DNA of 64,000 nt, taken from the NCBI GenBank assembly GCA_916613615.1, contig OU744727.1, forward strand, positions 1,828,593-1,892,592, given 5' to 3'. This DNA comes from Steromphala cineraria (Eukaryota > Mollusca > Gastropoda > Trochida > Trochidae). This document shows, piece by piece, positions 51,506 through 64,000 of the stretch; position 1 is the stretch's first letter; every line of letters begins with the position of its first letter. The position numbers were made by a program, and so were the translations under genes. The notes under the pieces were generated by a model. The model made no database searches and was not told the origin of the DNA. It saw only the letters and a list, made by a program, of their open reading frames with translations.

Positions 51506-51914
51506 AGGCGCACGTGACGTGGACAGTAGACTGGGTGAACCAACGTTCTCATATACTTGTTTGATTTCAATTTGGTGTGTATCTTTTACAAACGAATTGA
51601 CACAATACCATAGATGACAAAGTTCTTCAATCTCTAGTCTCAGTCGTGACATTGGCACCAGATGGCATGGTTTACAAGGCGCACGTGACGTGGACAGTAA
51701 ATTGGGTGAACCAACTTTCTCATATAATTGTTTGTTTATAACTTTGATGTTATTCATCTTTTGTCTATTTGCGTGCATATTCCTGAACAAGAATGAACAA
51801 AATACTTAATTTCTTTAATCACTGTTGTCAGTCCTCACATTGGATCTAGTTGGCAGTGTTTGTCTCGCACACGTCGGTGAACCAATTTTCTGTTTTACTG
51901 GTCGGATTACAAGT
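51506..51914. repeat. Degenerate ~170-bp tandem repeat (spacer 2)
   Basis: Counterpart of 12131-12535, with GCGCACGTGACGTGGACAGT at two places 171 bp apart. Confidence 0.6.
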
Positions 51915-53931
51915 TTGGAGCGTTGTATCTTGGGTTATGGCCTACTGACATAGTGATCACGCACCTTCAAGACTGGGGTTGTATCTTGGGTTGAGGCCTA
52001 CTGACATATAGATTACGCAACTTCAAAGACTGGGGTTGTATCCTGGGTTGAGGCCTACTGATAATATATATTACGCACCTTAAAGACTGGGGTTGTATCT
52101 TGGGTTGAGGACTACTGACAAACAGATTACGCACCTTCAAGACTGGGGTTGTATCTTGGGTTGAGGCCTACTGACAAACAGATCACACACCTTCAAGACT
52201 GGGTTTGTATCTTGGGTTGAGGCCTACTGACATACAGATTACGCACCTTCAAGACTGGGGTTGTATCTTGAGTTCAGGAATACTGACAAACAGATTACGC
52301 ACCTTCAAGACTGGGGTTGTATCTTGGGTTGAGGACTACTGACATACAGATTACACACCTTCAAGACTGGGGTTGTATATTTGGTTGAGGCCTACTGACA
52401 AACAGATCACAAATCTTCAAGACTGGGTTTGTATCTTGGGTTGATAACATCTGACAAACAGATCACGCAGCTTCAGGACTGAGGCTGAATCTTGGGTTGA
52501 GGCCAACTGACAAACAGATTACGCACCTTCAAGACTGGGGTTGTATCTTGGGTTGAGGCCTAGTGATAAACTGATTATGAAACTTCAGGACTGGGGTTGT
52601 ATCTTGGGTTGAGGACTACTGACAAACAGATTATGAACCTTCAAGACTCGGTTTGTATCGTGTGTTGAGGACTACTGACAAACAGATTATGAACCTTCAA
52701 GACTGGGTTTGTATCTTGTGTTGAGGACTACTTACAAACAGATTATGAACCTTCAAAGACTGTGGTTGTATCTTGGGTTGAGGACTTCTGACAAACAGAT
52801 CACACATCTTCAAGACTGGGTTTGTATCTTGGGTTGAGAACATCCGACAAACAGATCACATAGCTTCAAGACTGAGGCTGAATCTTTGGTTGAGGACTAC
52901 TGACATACAGATTACGCACCTTAAAGACCGGGGTTGTATTTGGGTTGAGGACTACTGACATACAGATCATGCACCTTAAAGACCGGGGTTGTATCTTGGG
53001 TTGAGGACTACTGACATACAGATTACACACCTTCAAGACTGGGGTTGTATCTTGAGTTGAGGACTACTGACAAACAGATTATGAACCTTCAAGACTGGGT
53101 TTGTATCTTGGGTTGAGGACTACTAACAAAGAGATTATGAATCTTCAAAGACTGTGGTTGTATCTTGGGTTGAGGACTTCTGACATACAGATCACGCACC
53201 TTCAAGACAAGGGTTGTATCTTGGGTTGAGGCCTCCTGACAAACAGATTACGCACCTTCACGACAGGGGTTGTATCTTTTGGGTTGAGGCCTCCTGACAA
53301 ACAGATTACGCACCTTCAAGACAGGGGTTGTATCTTGGGTTGAAAACTACTGACAAATAGATTACGCACCTTCAAGACTTTGGTTTGTATCTTGGGTTGA
53401 GGACTACTGACAAAAAGATTATGCACCTTCAAGACTGTGTTTGTATCTTGAGTTGAGGACTACAGACAAACAGATTACCCACCTTCAAGACAAGGGGTTG
53501 TATCCTGGGTTGAGGACTACTGACAAACAGATTATATACCTTCAAGACTTGGTTTGTATCTTGGGTTGAGGACTACTGACAAACAGATTACGCACCTTTA
53601 AGACAGGGGTTGTATCTTGGGTTGAAAACTACTGACAAATAGATTACGCACCTTCAAGACAAGGGTTGTATCTTGGGTTGAGGACTACTGGCAAACAGAT
53701 TATGCACCTTCAAGACTGGGGTTGTATTTTGGGTTGAGGACTACTTACATACAGATTACGCACCTTCAAGACTGGGGTTGTATCTTGGGTTTAGGCCTAC
53801 TGACATACAGATCACGCACCTTCAAGACTTGGGTTGTATCTTGGGTTGAGGCCTACTGACATACAGATTACGCACCTTCAAGACAAGGGTAGTATCTTGG
53901 GTTGAAGCCTACTGGCATTCAGATTACGCAT
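51915..53931 (-). repeat. 56-bp exon-3-donor satellite, inverted (spacer 2)
   Basis: About 36 copies, mostly in the same order of variants as in spacer 1, with a few units missing or duplicated. Confidence 0.92.
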
Positions 53932-55958
53932 CTTCGAGACTGGGGTTGTATCTTGGATTGAGGACTGTTGGCAGCATGAACTTGAGAGACCCGTCAGTTT
54001 CCAGACTCATTTCCGTTACGAAAGAGAACTTGATGCCAGCCTTTGATTTGGGAGGAAGATTACCCAGCATGCATTTGAAGATATCACCGGAACTGTCGTG
54101 TTCCTCCATCAGGACTGCAGATCGTCCACTCCTAACAGCTTCCTCCTATGTCCAACGAGCCCTAAGAGAGAGAAAGGAATGCTTAATTATGTCATGCTTT
54201 TTAAAATGTATAATAAGGGATTTAAGTTTGTGTCATATTTTTCGGATAGACGAAATCACGAAGGTTGATTTTGACGCAAATGCCACCTTTTTGTCAATTT
54301 ATACAAATCGCGATTTCTAAAAACTATTTCGCCAGAGTTACCATCATTCACGGACTATCATATCGAAACGTCTGTAAATTTAACCATGGCTTTAATTGGC
54401 CACTGCCTTTAGGGAAGCATATTGATGAAAATGAAATGAGAATTACGGAAACAACCTCGTTTACAGTTTTGTAACACTTTTACTTGTTGCTGCTCCTAGA
54501 CCTCTGCTGTGATGTTTCTTGTCGTCCATGGGGAAGACGTAGACGACCTCGATAGTGTCTGTTTCCGAGTCGTTTATGTACTGGAGATTCGCCTCCACCT
54601 TGGCCAGGAAGCCCTGCACGCTGACTCTCACATCCACCCCGTGCAGTGGAACTGGACAGAGAGACTTTGTTATAAAATACGATATTGAATTTGGTATCTA
54701 TAAACTGACTCTCACATCCACCTCGTGCAGTGGAACTGGGTAGAGAGAGGTGTTGTTATCTATATACTGACTCTCACATCTACATCGTGCAGTGGAACTG
54801 GGTAGAGAGACTTTGTTATAACATGGTATTGAATTAGGTATCTATATACTGACTCTCACACCAACCCCGTGCAGAGGAACTGGGCAGAGAGACTTTGTTT
54901 TAACATGGTATTGAATTAGGTGTCTATATACCGACTCTCACATCCACCCCGTGCAGAGGAACTGGGCAGAGAGACCTGTTGTTATAACATGGTATTGAAT
55001 TAGGTATCTATAGACTGACTCTCACATCCACCCCGTGCAGTGGAACTGGGCAGAGAGACTTTGTTATAACATGGTATTGAATTAGGTATCTATATACTGA
55101 CTCTCACATCCACCCCGTGCAGTGTAACTGGGTAGAGAGACCTGTTGTTACTACATGGTATTAATGTTGTTTTCTTTTTACTACTTTGTTACGAACAGTA
55201 TTAAAAGGTATTACAAAGGACATAGATGACAAAATTATATGTATTTTCATCACTGTGAAATTTACATGGACTTAAACATTGCAAGGCGAGTATAGAAGGT
55301 GAGAAACATACACTGAATGTGTCTTTAAATGGATCAAATGCTGGATTTAAAATTTTCATATGGGCAACGAGAGTCTTAAAGATGTTACTTAAACTGAAGG
55401 AAGTCTATGTGCCTTCTTACCGATGTATAGAAACGATGTATAAGGCATAGTTTCTTTCAATTTGGTATAATCAGTGACAGAGGGAAGGCATAGTTAATTT
55501 CCATTTGGTGTTTAATCGGTCACTGAGGGAAGAACTTAATGGTAGTTTGTTAGGATTTGTTGCTGAACGGACAGGATCTTGATTAACAGATAGATCAATA
55601 ACCGTCTGCATGTTTTCATCACCAACAGAAGCTGTATTCAAAATCTCACTTTCTTATCCTAGGATAACAAATTAGTGTCAAATACTTGTCATAGCGTTAT
55701 TGTACGCAAAAACATTATCGTCATCATTATTTGAAATTTAAATACGCACTTCCAATTGCATTCAGCTTCTACATTCAATCAGACTAACAGTACAACACCC
55801 TAGTTATTTGTATCACATAACGTAGCTGCAGTAGCTCCAACCATATCAACATATGAGTTTACTTCCGGGTTGGCTGAAGGCGAGAGATAGTGTATGTAAA
55901 CACCCTACTTGCTTGGTCTATTCTGTCCCTGTACGATAAGTCCGTATATGATCGTCAT
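53932..55958 (-). pseudogene. Inverted, truncated VWA5A-like pseudogene (exons 1-3), spacer 2
   Basis: Exon 1 is 55958-55913, exon 2 is 54651-54484 and exon 3 is 54160-53932. It shares with spacer 1 the 38-nt exon-2 deletion, the exon-3 TAG, the exon-3 donor GT-to-AT change and the GC exon-1 donor. The pseudogene was therefore dead before the unit duplicated. The 2.76-kb insertion is absent here. Confidence 0.88.
54652..55150 (-). repeat. Exon-2 acceptor repeats, inverted (spacer 2)
   Basis: Six to seven uninterrupted units with the CTGACTCTCACATCCACC core; counterpart of 15534-15893 plus 18649-18790. Confidence 0.88.
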
Positions 55959-57368
55959 TTTCCTTGAAGACACAATGTGACCGAGAGTCACATGGACAGG
56001 TGTGGTTGTTGCATATTCACACGTCCACATAGACAGGTCAAAGGTTATGATAAGAAAATCAATGCGTTGCTGGGTGTGACAGGATGTACCCCTGTTGCTG
56101 TGATAACGTTGTATCCGGGTGTCAAGGAGAAGTAGACCCTTTGAAGAAAGACCTTTCGATGGAACACACAAAAGATCGGGAATCTTTTTAAAGCATTAAA
56201 TTTCTATTCAGCAATATAAGTCTCTAAACTGTGACGGATCCAATTTGGTAAAATACATGATTTAATCAATCTTTTTTCCGTATAGAATTGTCTTTCGGCT
56301 AAATCATCCAATCATCAAACCGGAATAGATAGAGGATAAAGCTTGATTACTTTGAATACGTTATAATTTCAATATTTCTACACCTGTTACACTTACATTG
56401 ATTATTATAGGCGCAGTAGTACGTTCATAAACAAAATTATCTTCAACTTTGCTCAATAAAAAAACATATTGAAGCACAATATATTTTTTGCTGAAGGTAA
56501 TCAATTAAATCATTACAGGGTTTCATGTACAAGTGAAAATTGCACGTTGCCATTCAAGCGTGTACCGATACTATTCAAGTTAAGGAATTGGGAAAGGTGC
56601 AGCTTTGCCGAGCACGTTAAACATTAATGTGTGAAAACATACTAACGATAAAACGATAAAAAAAACTTTAGGAAAGATCTGGTAAATTGGAAAACCCAAA
56701 ATGTATAGACTCTAAAAATAAATAAAATCTTGGTATGGCTTGGGACTTTAAGAAAATACCTTTTGTTACTCCATATTATACTTATTTTGCCAAGGAATAT
56801 ATCCATTCATGCAAAGAAATATTTCAAAATTACACAAATTTATTAAAGAATTGAAAGAATTTAAAGAATTGTTTCTGTTGATCATGAAAATACATAGCCA
56901 CAAGCAATAATTGTTATGAATTTTTGTTTCTCACAAATGGTTACCCTCATTCCAAGTATTCAAAATATAAACGTAATGCACATATGGTGACACATTTACT
57001 AAACATTGTGTTTACCCATGTTAATATGCATATTTATCTCTGCTCAATTTCTTGTATTCCTGCCTGTAATTGAAATGGGATCAAATAAAAGAAGATAAAC
57101 AAAACTAAGCAAAAGCTAAATACTTTCTATGCTGACCTGCACATATTGAAAATATGTCACTTCTTACATGTGTCACCAAACAGGTACGAATAAGTATGTT
57201 TAGGAATGCATTTCTATTTTCTACTGAACAATTTTCCTTTAATTTCTCCAAACCTTTTCGCAGTGTCCCTGCTGAGTACATAGATAAAGGTCTTGTGAGA
57301 GTGCGCAGTGTCAAGGTAAACAACAGGAAAATCCCTTCATAACCCATATCCCTTTCTGAGCAAGTGTC
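55959..57368. other. Region between divergent 5' ends, spacer 2
   Basis: Near-identical to 19596-21008. The plus frame 57154-57342 (62 codons, ends VKVNNRKIPS) is open here but broken in spacer 1, and it is unidentified. Confidence 0.5.
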
Positions 57369-57376
57369 TATAAATA
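57369..57376 (+). promoter_or_regulatory. TATA box of copy C
   Basis: TATAAATA in GTGTCTATAAATAGCTGC, at the same place as the TATAAAAA of copy B. 173 bp upstream of the ATG. Confidence 0.6.
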
Positions 57377-57541
57377 GCTGCTTCCTCAGATAAGCAGATA
57401 TTGCGGTGTTTACTAACCACCCGCATACGCAGATACCTCATCTGTTCAGTTAGCACGCTCAGTGAGAAAGTGCATTCAGTTTTTAACTCTGTGATTTAAA
57501 GTGTCATTGAATTTATAGCTTGATTTGATTTGATACACACC

Positions 57542-57587
57542 ATGGCGATCAAATACGGTCTTATTATACAGGGCCAAAAAAGAACAG
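57542..57587 (+). CDS. VWA5A-like gene, copy C, exon 1
   Basis: 46 nt encoding MAIKYGLIIQGQKRT plus one base, then ACAGGTAAGT. It differs from copy B only by silent changes (TAC for TAT, GGT for GGA). Exon 2 lies beyond the window; the acceptor repeats preceding it begin at about 63800. Confidence 0.8.
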
Positions 57588-58954
57588 GTAAGTTGAAGTT
57601 TTTACATTTTGGATCTCGATCTAACCGGGAAGTAGTCTTGACTTTCTTAAAGTCGTGACGGATTAATAAACATCGACTTACATGTTTTTAAAATATAACG
57701 CCTTTATTTTGCCAATAATTCAAAGGCCTAGGATAATAATAAGACTTGTTGGGTTGATTATTGGATTAGGAAGTTTAAGGGTTGAGACATAAAACCTGGT
57801 GCTGTTGTAAATAATAATAATAGGCTTCTTTATCAAAGGGAAATAACTCTGCCCTCTTAATCGATCATGCTCACTGTTTCATAGGGCTTTTTTCTAGAAG
57901 TACAATGGAATTATATTATGTTTTTCCCTGTATTTGAAATATTTGTTTACCTATAAGTTAATACAAGAATCTGGTTTTTTTCTTACATCTATACTTTGAA
58001 AGTTAGGCCGTTATTTCTTTAAAAAAACAGTCATTTTTAGATTTGAAAAAGGCAAAGTCGAAAAATATAGCTTTAGATGATTACACCTAGTACATATTCC
58101 AATGACTTAATACTTTGCTATAATTGCCTTAAGTACTCTTTTATTCGTTTAAGCTTGTTACTGTGGATATAATTATTATGCGATGTCAAAATCTGATATT
58201 GAAATGATAATTAGAGCTGCTTGGGTCATTTCCTCCAGACCAATTTTCGACGAAAAGATGCCAATTTTTTTGCGACAAAGAGTGCCACCAAAACACTTGC
58301 AGCACAAAATTATATCCGTCATCGTATGTCACAGCAATAAAGATTTCATAACATATTTTTGTCTTGTTAAAAAGACATTAACCGAATTTAGGGGGTCGTT
58401 TGTCTGAAGAAGATATTCGACCATAAGAGCCTGTTATCGGCCCTGTTTTGACCATATGCAATCGCCGTGAATGGTGCTTAAAACTGGAGGGTCAATATGT
58501 TAATATATAGGAGAGTCTGGTTTGTTGATACATCACAATTTCACCCAAAACTGTGAAATGGATAACAGTTTTTCTTGGTATTGTTTACTGTCGATAAAAT
58601 CAAAATTGACCTTTAAGTGTATTTGAAAGCTCAACAGATTCGTTATAGATGTGATAATGAAAGTAACTAAATCCTACATCAATACCTGCTTAATAAGTTA
58701 TTTTGGGAGAATTTGAAAAAAAAGTCTGTACATCAACAACATCTACGAACGTTAAATGCATCAGGTTATGGTCTGATGGGGGGAGTTTCCAAGCATTATG
58801 ATGTGCATTCGCATACAGCACGCCGCATGTTCCGAATGGTCTCAGACTGATTATAGTTGATTGGAGTTGAGATATTGCCCTTACTGTAAATACCTTCCAA
58901 CAATACAAGAGTCTGTGTCTAAAATACAATGTAATTTCGTCAATTAAGTGTCAT
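57588..58954. other. Intron 1 of copy C, first part
   Basis: Near-identical to 21275-22645 of copy B. No gene or element recognised, apart from a minus-strand frame at 58690-58929 next to the gypsy relic that could be eroded element sequence. Confidence 0.5.
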
Positions 58955-61900
58955 ATGCATTCAGCTTGCTTTGTCCAGGGTGTCAACTACTGCTAGTGCT
59001 TCCCCTTCCACTGGTGCATAGCGGGATTCCGCAGCATGGGTGAAGCGACTGCCTACCAGGGTAACCTTCCAGCTTTCACGACAGCAAAAGGGCGTTGTCT
59101 TGGGACATTGGCAGTGTTTTTGAAATAGCCAAAACCCAATTCCATTCTTTGACCATTCTGTAGCAAGGCAAGTAGGTTTAGTTGCGTCGAAGATACGCAC
59201 ACCGTCTTCAATTTCATTAACGATGATGGTTTTGGATTCTTGAAACAAACAGTCCAGATTGTTGTCCCAATGAAATGGTGTACCTGGCTTAAGGAGTTGA
59301 CGAAATGGTTGCATCCTTTCAGCCATGCTGAATGCATATGACACTTGATTAACGAGTCCGAACCAAGAACGCATATCTGTGATGTTCTTTGGTGTAGAAA
59401 GTTCATAATGGCTTGTAAGAACTTTGAGCAAGGGCGAACACAGTTTTGTGTAATTTCAAAGCCTGCAAACTCGACCGTGTCTTGTGCAAATGTGAACTTG
59501 TCAGGATTTAAAGTGATACCATTTCTTCCACAGATCTCAAGCCAGTTGCATGCTTGGAAGAAGGCTTTCTCAATGTTGTCAGCCCATAAGAGTGTGTCAT
59601 CAACACATTTTGTTTTGTTTGGCACATCAAATACAATCTCATCGAAACGCCTTGTGTATCCATCTCCAGATGCGATATATCCTTGTGGAGCAGTGCGGTA
59701 TCGGTAACGACCCCAAGGCGTGATGAACGTGGTCAAGTTTTTTTCCTCCTCACGAATGGGGACACTGTGGTAACCATTCCATGCGTCAAAGACAGTTTTT
59801 TTCTTGTTCTGTGGCACTGATCTGGCTTGGTGGCAGGGAGATTGGGTGTGGTGTGTCTCTCGGACCGCATGGGCATTGACTTGTTGGGCATCTGGGTCAA
59901 CCATCAGTTTCATGGGGGGTCCATTAATAAGGGGTGGTTTGATGCTCACAGGTGTTGAAGGTGCTAGACTTGTACAGGTCGAGGAGGTATTGTTCGAGTC
60001 TACCACGGTTCTCTTCCGTCGCTGGGAATGGTAAGTTGTTAGGTGTCGGGGGAGGAAGTTCTCGCTTCGGGCAATCACATTTGACATCATTTATTGCTGA
60101 GGTGATTATCGTTGATGGCGCTGTTGTGCACGACTTCTCCGATGGTAGGGAATTTCTCTTTGATCATCCCCAGTGAGATACATGCCTCATGACTCAAGAA
60201 GAACTTGTCAGAGTTGTCTGTGATATATACAACTTGCCTGGTCTCAATTGTTTTTCCTGTTGGACTCCTGCCGGACAACCTTGCAATAAGGGCACCAAGG
60301 ATGTTGATGCCTCTCTGTTTGCAGTGCGCATCTTCAGACTAACTGGATGAGGCTGTTGGTCCTAGTTTATGAGCAACCTTTATGCCAGCGAGACAGCTTT
60401 GGTAGCCAGTGTCAGCCATGACGGCAACAGAGGTGCTCTTGGGGATTGAGATGATCATTGTCCTAGGACAAGTCTGCTGTAATCGTCCGAATGAACAGAC
60501 ATTGTTAGGTTGAGGAAGGGCTGGGGCTTGGAGACTTGCTTGGTCCAGGTGTCGGCCATCTGATCGTATAAGTGGTGATCGAGGTAGAGTAATTTCTTAC
60601 CATCATGCCAGCCAATGTTGGTGACAGAACAGAGCATGTCGAAGACTGCACCTTCATCTTCTTCGTCAGGTTTTGAGGACTTCTCTGATCTAGGTTTCCC
60701 TTTGTTCTGGCACACTGTGTCGAAGTTCATGAAATTTATTATCAAGATGTATTCATCACTAAGTGCTTGTGTGAGAACTGATACTGGACTATCATCTTAT
60801 TTCAAGTGCAATGTTGGCACTAGGCAAGGCTGTGTCTTAAGTCCTCAACTGTTCATAATTTTTATCAACCAATTATCTCAAATGCTTGAGAGTGATGGTG
60901 GAAGAGGTATTTTTATATCCTCGCAAATAGATGATGTCTTTTCTCTTATGTTTGCTGATGATGTCTCCTCTGTATCTGACAGTGCAATGCAATTACAAAG
61001 AAAAATCAATGTTATTGAAAAATTTTGTGCTCAAACTGGGATGAAAGTGAATCTCAATAAGACTAAAATAATGGTATTTCGCAATGGAGGTCCTCTTAGA
61101 GAGTATGAGAAATGGTTTCTGAATGGAACACAAATTGAAGTTGTTAATATGTACAGATACCTTGGTATTGTGTTCACTCCAAAATTATCATGGACAAAAG
61201 CAAAATCTTGTCTATCTTCCCAAGCGAGAAAGGCCATATTCTCAATTAATAGTTATCAAAAACAATTTGGATATATTAATCATCATGAACTCTTTAAGAT
61301 ATTTGATTCAATGATTTCACCAATACTGTGTTATGGTTCAGAGATATGGGGACACATTATTGTAAAAGAATTGAATCTGTGCATTTTAGATTTTGTAAGT
61401 CATTTCTCAAAGTAACTAAAACCACAAACAACAACATGGTTCTGGGAGAGTGTGGGAGAGCCCCTCTCCAGTTTCAATATCTTTCAAGAGCAGTCAAGTA
61501 CTGGTGCAGATTGATTCAGCTTCCACGGAAGAGACTTCCTTATCATGCTTATTTAATGATGAAATCTTTGGACGATAATGGAAAAATAACATGGGCTTCC
61601 CACATAAGATTGATTTTATTTCAATATGGATTCGGAATCGTATGGATATCTCAAGATATAGGATGTATTTCAACTTTCATGAAAATCTTCAAACATAGAT
61701 TTTACGACTGCTTCACCCAGGACTGGCATTCATCGCTTCTTTCATCTTCTAAATGTTACTACTACTCTCAATTCAAATCACTCCTCACAGTTGAACCATA
61801 TTTAACCAATGAATTATTACCAAGCCAGCGAGCAATAATAACCCAATTTAGATGTTGTAACTTCAGACTTGCAGTGGAATGTGGCCGCCATTCAAATACC

Positions 61901-63153
61901 CCATATAATGATCGTCTTTGCGTGTATTGCCATGCTGTTGGCCTTGACTTCATTGAGGATGAATTCCATGTAATGTTAATTTGTCAGAAATATTCCCACT
62001 TCCATAATGACTGTTTTCAAAATTATCAGATTAAACCACCAACGACTGAAACTTTCCTTCGACTGATGTCATCTGACAATATTAATGTACTAAAATCAAT
62101 GTGCAGATATCTAACGCAAGTCCGCCCCATCCGGAATTTAAAGATATAAACGATAAATGAAATATCAGCATGTATATCCTTTTCACTTTCTCAATTTTCA
62201 TTGTATTATGGGCCTGAGGCCTTCACTACTGAATAAATATGTCTGTCTGTCTGTCTGTCTGTCTGTTTCGAAGTGGTTATAACGGTTGCAGGAAGAACAT
62301 ACTCGACCGAAAGCAGGGCAGTGCTTTTTCCTGGTTCTGTGGGATGTGCCTTTTCCATGTCCCTTCTTTCCACAGTAGGAGCATGTTTCAGATGGATCCT
62401 GTTTTTTAGGGGCGTTGTTAGCCGCATTCCTGCTTCTCCTGTAGCTGCTTCTAACAGCTTCTGCTGATTGGGAGTCCAGGAGACGAGACGCTGAGCGTTT
62501 GCCAGATTCGTTTGCTTCGACAAACTGGAACACCTGTTCTAGAGTCATGTCCTGGTTCTTGTCTCCGAGGAGGTTCATTTGGATTTCAGGGTCATTAAGT
62601 CCACGGATTAACACGTCACGTAGGATTGTCTGTATAATTCACCTCCTGAGTGCACAAAGGACAAGCAGTGAGGAATTTACATACGCCTGCCTGGCCTCTT
62701 ATTCTTGCACCGTAGGAGCGAACCGTTTCATCGAGATCCTGAGTCATGCTGTGTAAGGTAACACTGGCTACCATGGTATTTTCCTCTCTGACAGCAAGAA
62801 CTCTAATAGCCTTCAGGACGTCTTCCTCAGATTTGTCTGTAAGGGATCCACCGGCTGAACGTGTAAGATCTCTGCACAGCGTTTCAGCATTCAAGGAGTT
62901 GCACTACTCTGTCTTTTCCTGTTACTTTTGTCGCCTCTACATAGTCTGTCCACCTGGATGTGAAGTATGACCAATCCTCGCTTGTTCCAGCAGATGATAT
63001 GCTTAGTCGTTTCACTTTCTCAACCTTGGCTGAGATGACATGTCCTGTGGAGTGGACGGTTGCATTAGCTGTCAACAGGGCCGCTACCACCACAGAGTCG
63101 AGGTCGTCAGTTTCAAAGTCACAGGAAGGAATAGGACATCCTACAATCGGCAT
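58955..63153 (-). mobile_element. Ty3/gypsy retrotransposon relic in intron 1 of copy C
   Basis: Counterpart of 22652-26496, and it retains the ~340 bp of reverse transcriptase missing there (59242-59583). Visible, in minus order: gag 62275-63153 (VRSYGARIRGQAGVCKF, EQVFQFVEANES, CSYCGKKGHGKG), protease-like AVMADTGYQSC, reverse transcriptase (FDAWNGYHSVPI, RTAPQGYIASGDG, VDDTLLWADN, FAGFEITQNC), and the RNase H start (AAESRYAPVEGEALAVVDTLDKA). Several frameshifts. The catalytic pair reads VDD. No integrase, no LTR pair found. Confidence 0.82.
60727..62262 (+). mobile_element. Nested non-LTR element in the gypsy relic (copy C)
   Basis: Same insertion as 24076-25603. Target duplications are CTGTGTCGAAGT (60715-60726, one changed base) and CTGTTTCGAAGT (62263-62274). 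The (TCTG)n tail is longer here. The reverse transcriptase frame runs to 61415, then the C-terminal frame 61328-62149. Confidence 0.9.
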
Positions 63154-63799
63154 CCTTGATCAATGATGTGTTAGTTTCTGTGTCCAATCTCCATCATAAA
63201 TAAGCAGGCGATACTTTTTACAGATGCTTTATTCAGACATCACAAATGATGGAGATCTGCAATGGAAATACAGATGTAATCATTAACATGTATAACTAAA
63301 TAATAAAATCCTCTAGTGTCAATTGCAACAATCTTTATGTATCTTTATTGTGAATAGTTTCTCTTCTTAAGAGTATACGCCACTAATCGCCGAAATATCG
63401 CCCAAGCTGAGTAAACAATAGCTCACCCCCTCGTAAGATTACGTTCCAACAAAATAACCCCTCTCCATCAATAAATGTTGGTTTAGATTGCATACGTACA
63501 ACATGAAAAGTGACGGACTCAATAAACAACCATGCCGAACTCAACTCACGGCCTCTTTCTACTCCATTCGACTATATACGGGTAGGATATGAGTGTCAGC
63601 AGAAAGATGACGAAATCAACTACATGTTATTCGAAGCGCTTTTCTTTCCACTTCACTACACGGGGTTGCTATAAGTTTCGGTATTAAAATCAATATCAAT
63701 ACCATCTCATAACAAGCACAAATTCATATTATCATTCGATGCATCTCTCTAGTTCCACTACATATATATATATATATAGATTGTATACAGATAATACAA
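63154..63799. other. End of intron 1 of copy C
   Basis: Near-identical to 26497-27134. It includes a TA dinucleotide run near 63765. No gene recognised. Confidence 0.5.
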
Positions 63800-64000
63800 A
63801 TTCAATACCATGTTATGACAAAATCTCTACCCAGTTCCATTGCACAGTTACTATATAGATACCAAATTCAATACCATGTTTTAACAAGGTCTCTCTACCC
63901 AGTTCCACTGCACGGGGTAGATGTGAGAGTCAGTATATAGATAACAACACCTCTCTCTACCCAGTTCCACTGCATGAGGTGGATGTGAGAGTCAGTTTAT
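63800..64000 (+). repeat. Exon-2 acceptor tandem array, start (copy C)
   Basis: Units with CTCTACCCAGTTCCACTGCA and GAGAGTCAG, cut by the window end. One unit fewer than copy B by this point. The true exon 2 should follow within about 100 bp. Confidence 0.8.

Overview
This is eukaryotic (metazoan) genomic DNA, AT-rich and full of introns, minisatellites and decayed retroelements. The repertoire (Ty3/gypsy, non-LTR and DIRS-like elements, palindromic MITEs, expanded VIT/VWA genes) suggests a marine invertebrate, most likely a mollusc. That placement is an inference, because nothing in the window fixes the species.

The window is part of a head-to-tail tandem array of a von Willebrand factor A domain-containing protein 5A-like gene (VIT + VWA domains). 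Three paralogues lie on the + strand. Copy A contributes only its last three exons (1-3477). Copy B is complete: 16 exons from 21229 to 43749, an open frame of 827 codons, every junction in phase, and an intact MIDAS metal site. Copy C contributes its promoter and exon 1 (57542-57587), and its exon 2 lies past the right edge. The repeat unit is about 36.3 kb measured from start codon to start codon and 40.3 kb from stop codon to stop codon. The difference comes from lineage-specific insertions and array-length changes.

Each spacer between genes holds an inverted, truncated pseudogene of the 5' end of the same gene (exons 1-3, minus strand: 14790-19595 and 53932-55958), a 56-bp satellite and a 72-bp satellite. 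Intron 1 of each gene carries a minus-strand Ty3/gypsy relic with a nested, 5'-truncated non-LTR element that has a 12-bp target-site duplication. Both are present in both units, so they predate the duplication. Later insertions that differ between units are a 610-bp TIR element (4089-4698), a 2.76-kb palindrome-rich insert (15894-18648), a TIR element with a decayed DIRS-like retroelement (36339-39718) and a non-LTR element with RNase H (40245-41838).

The most unusual feature is that most minisatellites of the gene are centred on its own exon borders. Exon 2 acceptor, exon 3 donor, exon 10 donor, exon 16 acceptor, the stop codon/3'UTR and the 5'UTR are each locally amplified in tandem. Individual monomers therefore carry a splice site plus a fragment of exon, and in the acceptor arrays an in-frame stop. 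This gives the locus dozens of decoy splice sites, some of them also present in inverted orientation within the same unit.
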